From NCBI GenBank assembly GCA_036835375.1, contig DAITMB010000003.1, positions 1 to 64,000 on the forward strand: DNA of 64,000 nt, in the 5' to 3' direction. Origin of the DNA: JANQTF01 sp036835375. Lineage in GTDB: Bacteria > Bacteroidota > Bacteroidia > J057. The notes beneath the pieces are model-generated. The model saw only the letters and a program-made list of their open reading frames with translations, was not told the origin of the DNA and did no database searches. The position numbers and the translations under genes were made by a program. The number at the start of each line of letters is the position of its first letter. Position 1 is the first letter of the stretch. Below are positions 62,917 to 64,000 of this stretch, one piece after another.

Positions 62917-63813
62917 ATGAGAAGATTCGCAATCACCGCTTTACTCCTGGCAGGTTTTGGCCTCAGCTCCATGGCCCAGATCGACATCCGTCCAGATGAT
63001 CATTTCTGGCGTCGCAAGGTGGTCCATCGTTTGGATCTCCGCGAGAAAATGAATGTCCCTTTGACAAAACGCGAGAACAAGTTCTATACGGACGAGTCTC
63101 AGTTTGCTCAAAAGGACGGCCTCGTGATGGCACTGTTCAATGGTTTGAAGGAAGGACATTTTGTTGCCTATCACCCCGATAGCCTCAAGACACCTTTGAG
63201 CTACGAAGAGGTACTCCAGCGGATCAACACCTTCAATGGTGCGTTTACCAGCGATGGTTTCGACGATGGCTTTGGAGCAAGCTTTGACGATGCTGGCGGA
63301 GACGGTGGGCTTGGCGGTGAAGACGATGGATTTTTTGGCGGAGGTGGCTTCGAAGACGATGGCTTCTCTGACGATGGATTTGACGATTTTCCTGGGGACG
63401 ATCTAGGTGGCAGCGCAGCTGGGCCAATGCTTGGCGGTGGCGACTTCGATCCTGCTCCATTCGAGAATGTGATCCAATTCGTGGAAGACCAAATTTTCGA
63501 CAAAGTCCGGTCTGACATGGTCTATAACATCCAGTTTTTCGAAATCATTTGGACTGATCCAGGTGAAGTATTGGAAGATAAGTCACTCTGCGTCATCGCT
63601 TACAACGACGCCGTGAAGGATGCATTGGACAATGCTCAGTGGAAGAATCGCTTCAACGATGCGGAGTACAAGACCCTTCGGGAAGTATTTGAATTGCGTC
63701 TTTTCTCCAGCTTTATTATCAATGTCTCTGGTGCAGGATCTATCACGCTGCAAGAGGCTGAATATCGCCGGCAGAAAATGGTGGAATTTGAGCACCACCT
63801 TTGGAACTACTGA
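62917..63813 (+). CDS. gldN: Gliding motility/T9SS protein GldN, with a Gly/Asp-rich insertion
   Basis: Periplasmic ring partner of GldK. ATG 62917 gives a signal peptide (MRRFAITALLLAGFGLSSMAQ). The conserved N-terminal half has DDHFWRRKVVHRLDLREKMN, a region typical of GldN/PorN. The conserved C-terminal half has YNIQFFEIIWTDPGEV and FFSSFIINVSG-like LRLFSSFIINVSG. Between them, about residues 109-175, lies a low-complexity stretch of Gly, Asp and Phe (DGFDDGFGASFDDAGGDGG, FFGGGGFEDDGFSDDGFDDF). This segment seems larger and more acidic than in GldN proteins I know, and may be a flexible loop. It ends the operon and is followed by a strong terminator. Confidence 0.95.
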   Translation: MRRFAITALLLAGFGLSSMAQIDIRPDDHFWRRKVVHRLDLREKMNVPLTKRENKFYTDESQFAQKDGLVMALFNGLKEGHFVAYHPDSLKTPLSYEEVLQRINTFNGAFTSDGFDDGFGASFDDAGGDGGLGGEDDGFFGGGGFEDDGFSDDGFDDFPGDDLGGSAAGPMLGGGDFDPAPFENVIQFVEDQIFDKVRSDMVYNIQFFEIIWTDPGEVLEDKSLCVIAYNDAVKDALDNAQWKNRFNDAEYKTLREVFELRLFSSFIINVSGAGSITLQEAEYRRQKMVEFEHHLWNY

Positions 63814-63834
63814 TTATCAAATCTGATTACATAC

Positions 63835-63871
63835 GACCTCCTACGCCTTCGGGCTTGGGAGGTCTTTTTTT
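63835..63871 (+). terminator. Rho-independent terminator of the gldKLMN operon
   Basis: A 7-bp perfect stem (GACCTCC at 63835-63841, GGAGGTC at 63858-63864) is followed by a run of seven T, 21 bp beyond the gldN stop. It abuts the assembly gap. Confidence 0.85.
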
Positions 63872-63971
63872 NNNNNNNNNNNNNNNNNNNNNNNNNNNNN
63901 NNNNNNNNNNNNNNNNNNNNNNNNNNNNNNNNNNNNNNNNNNNNNNNNNNNNNNNNNNNNNNNNNNNNNNN
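63872..63971. other. Assembly gap of 100 N
   Basis: Exactly 100 ambiguous bases, a common placeholder for a scaffold gap of unknown size. Only 29 bases follow, so the next gene cannot be read. Confidence 0.95.
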
Positions 63972-64000
63972 TTTATTATTTTCACTAAACAGCGCTTGAT

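Noticed and set aside
1..64000. tRNA, rRNA, CRISPR array, insertion sequence or prophage
   Set aside because: Looked for in all intergenic spaces: no T-loop-like GTTCGAATC context with a cloverleaf, no regularly spaced direct repeats, no transposase or integrase motif.

Overview
The window reads as a piece of a draft chromosome from a Bacteroidota bacterium. The evidence is the gliding-motility/type IX secretion (T9SS) core operon gldK-gldL-gldM-gldN with a PorP/SprF gene beside it, two proteins with T9SS type A C-terminal sorting domains, the conserved DUF4271-hemD pair, several families largely confined to this phylum (DUF4230, DUF2851, DUF3109, fused alpha/beta 2-oxoacid dehydrogenase E1) and promoter-like TAnnTTTG elements. 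Base composition is moderate, around or a little above 50% GC by eye. That and the gene set would suit Saprospiria or a relative, but the placement below phylum is inference. A run of 100 N at 63872-63971 is a scaffold gap.

Layout. 1-8431 (minus): the 5' 2,810 codons of a giant secreted adhesin (LamG-like, six MAM-like/CARDB-like repeat units, Ig-like and PKD modules, T9SS sorting domain), followed by a 1.6-kb AT-rich gene-free stretch. 10038-15297: a two-component system, a lipoprotein, murF and a methyltransferase, with a palindrome and a CT-rich low-complexity tract between the last two. 15399-24510: a lipoprotein, an aldo/keto reductase, DUF2851, a tandem DUF4230 pair, an FG-GAP T9SS cargo protein, a small membrane protein and a VanZ-like protein. 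24791-28709: odhB with a clear terminator, then an ECF sigma / anti-sigma / beta-barrel cluster. 28878-34790: a glycosyltransferase-HEAT fusion, a large exported protein resembling the tail of DUF2723 proteins, a second aldo/keto reductase and nth. 35076-48969: mostly housekeeping genes (maf, tadA, EamA transporter, lone nuoJ, DUF3109, TPR protein, fused E1, msrA, SDR, DUF368, frr, gatB, ferredoxin, acyl-CoA reductase).

49197-54832: an exported caspase-family protein overlaps lpxK tail to tail. Next comes a three-gene operon (roadblock/longin-like protein, Ras-like small GTPase, PAS-like small protein), which is the best candidate here for a poorly described system, followed by rsmE. 55011-63813: DUF4271, hemD, porP/sprF and gldKLMN, ending at a strong terminator just before the gap.

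The genes fit a cell that exports large adhesins through the T9SS, whose motor (GldL/GldM) and outer-membrane ring (GldK/GldN) are encoded here. The Ras-like GTPase module could relate to surface or motility regulation, but nothing in the sequence proves that link. No tRNA, rRNA, CRISPR array, insertion sequence or prophage was recognised.
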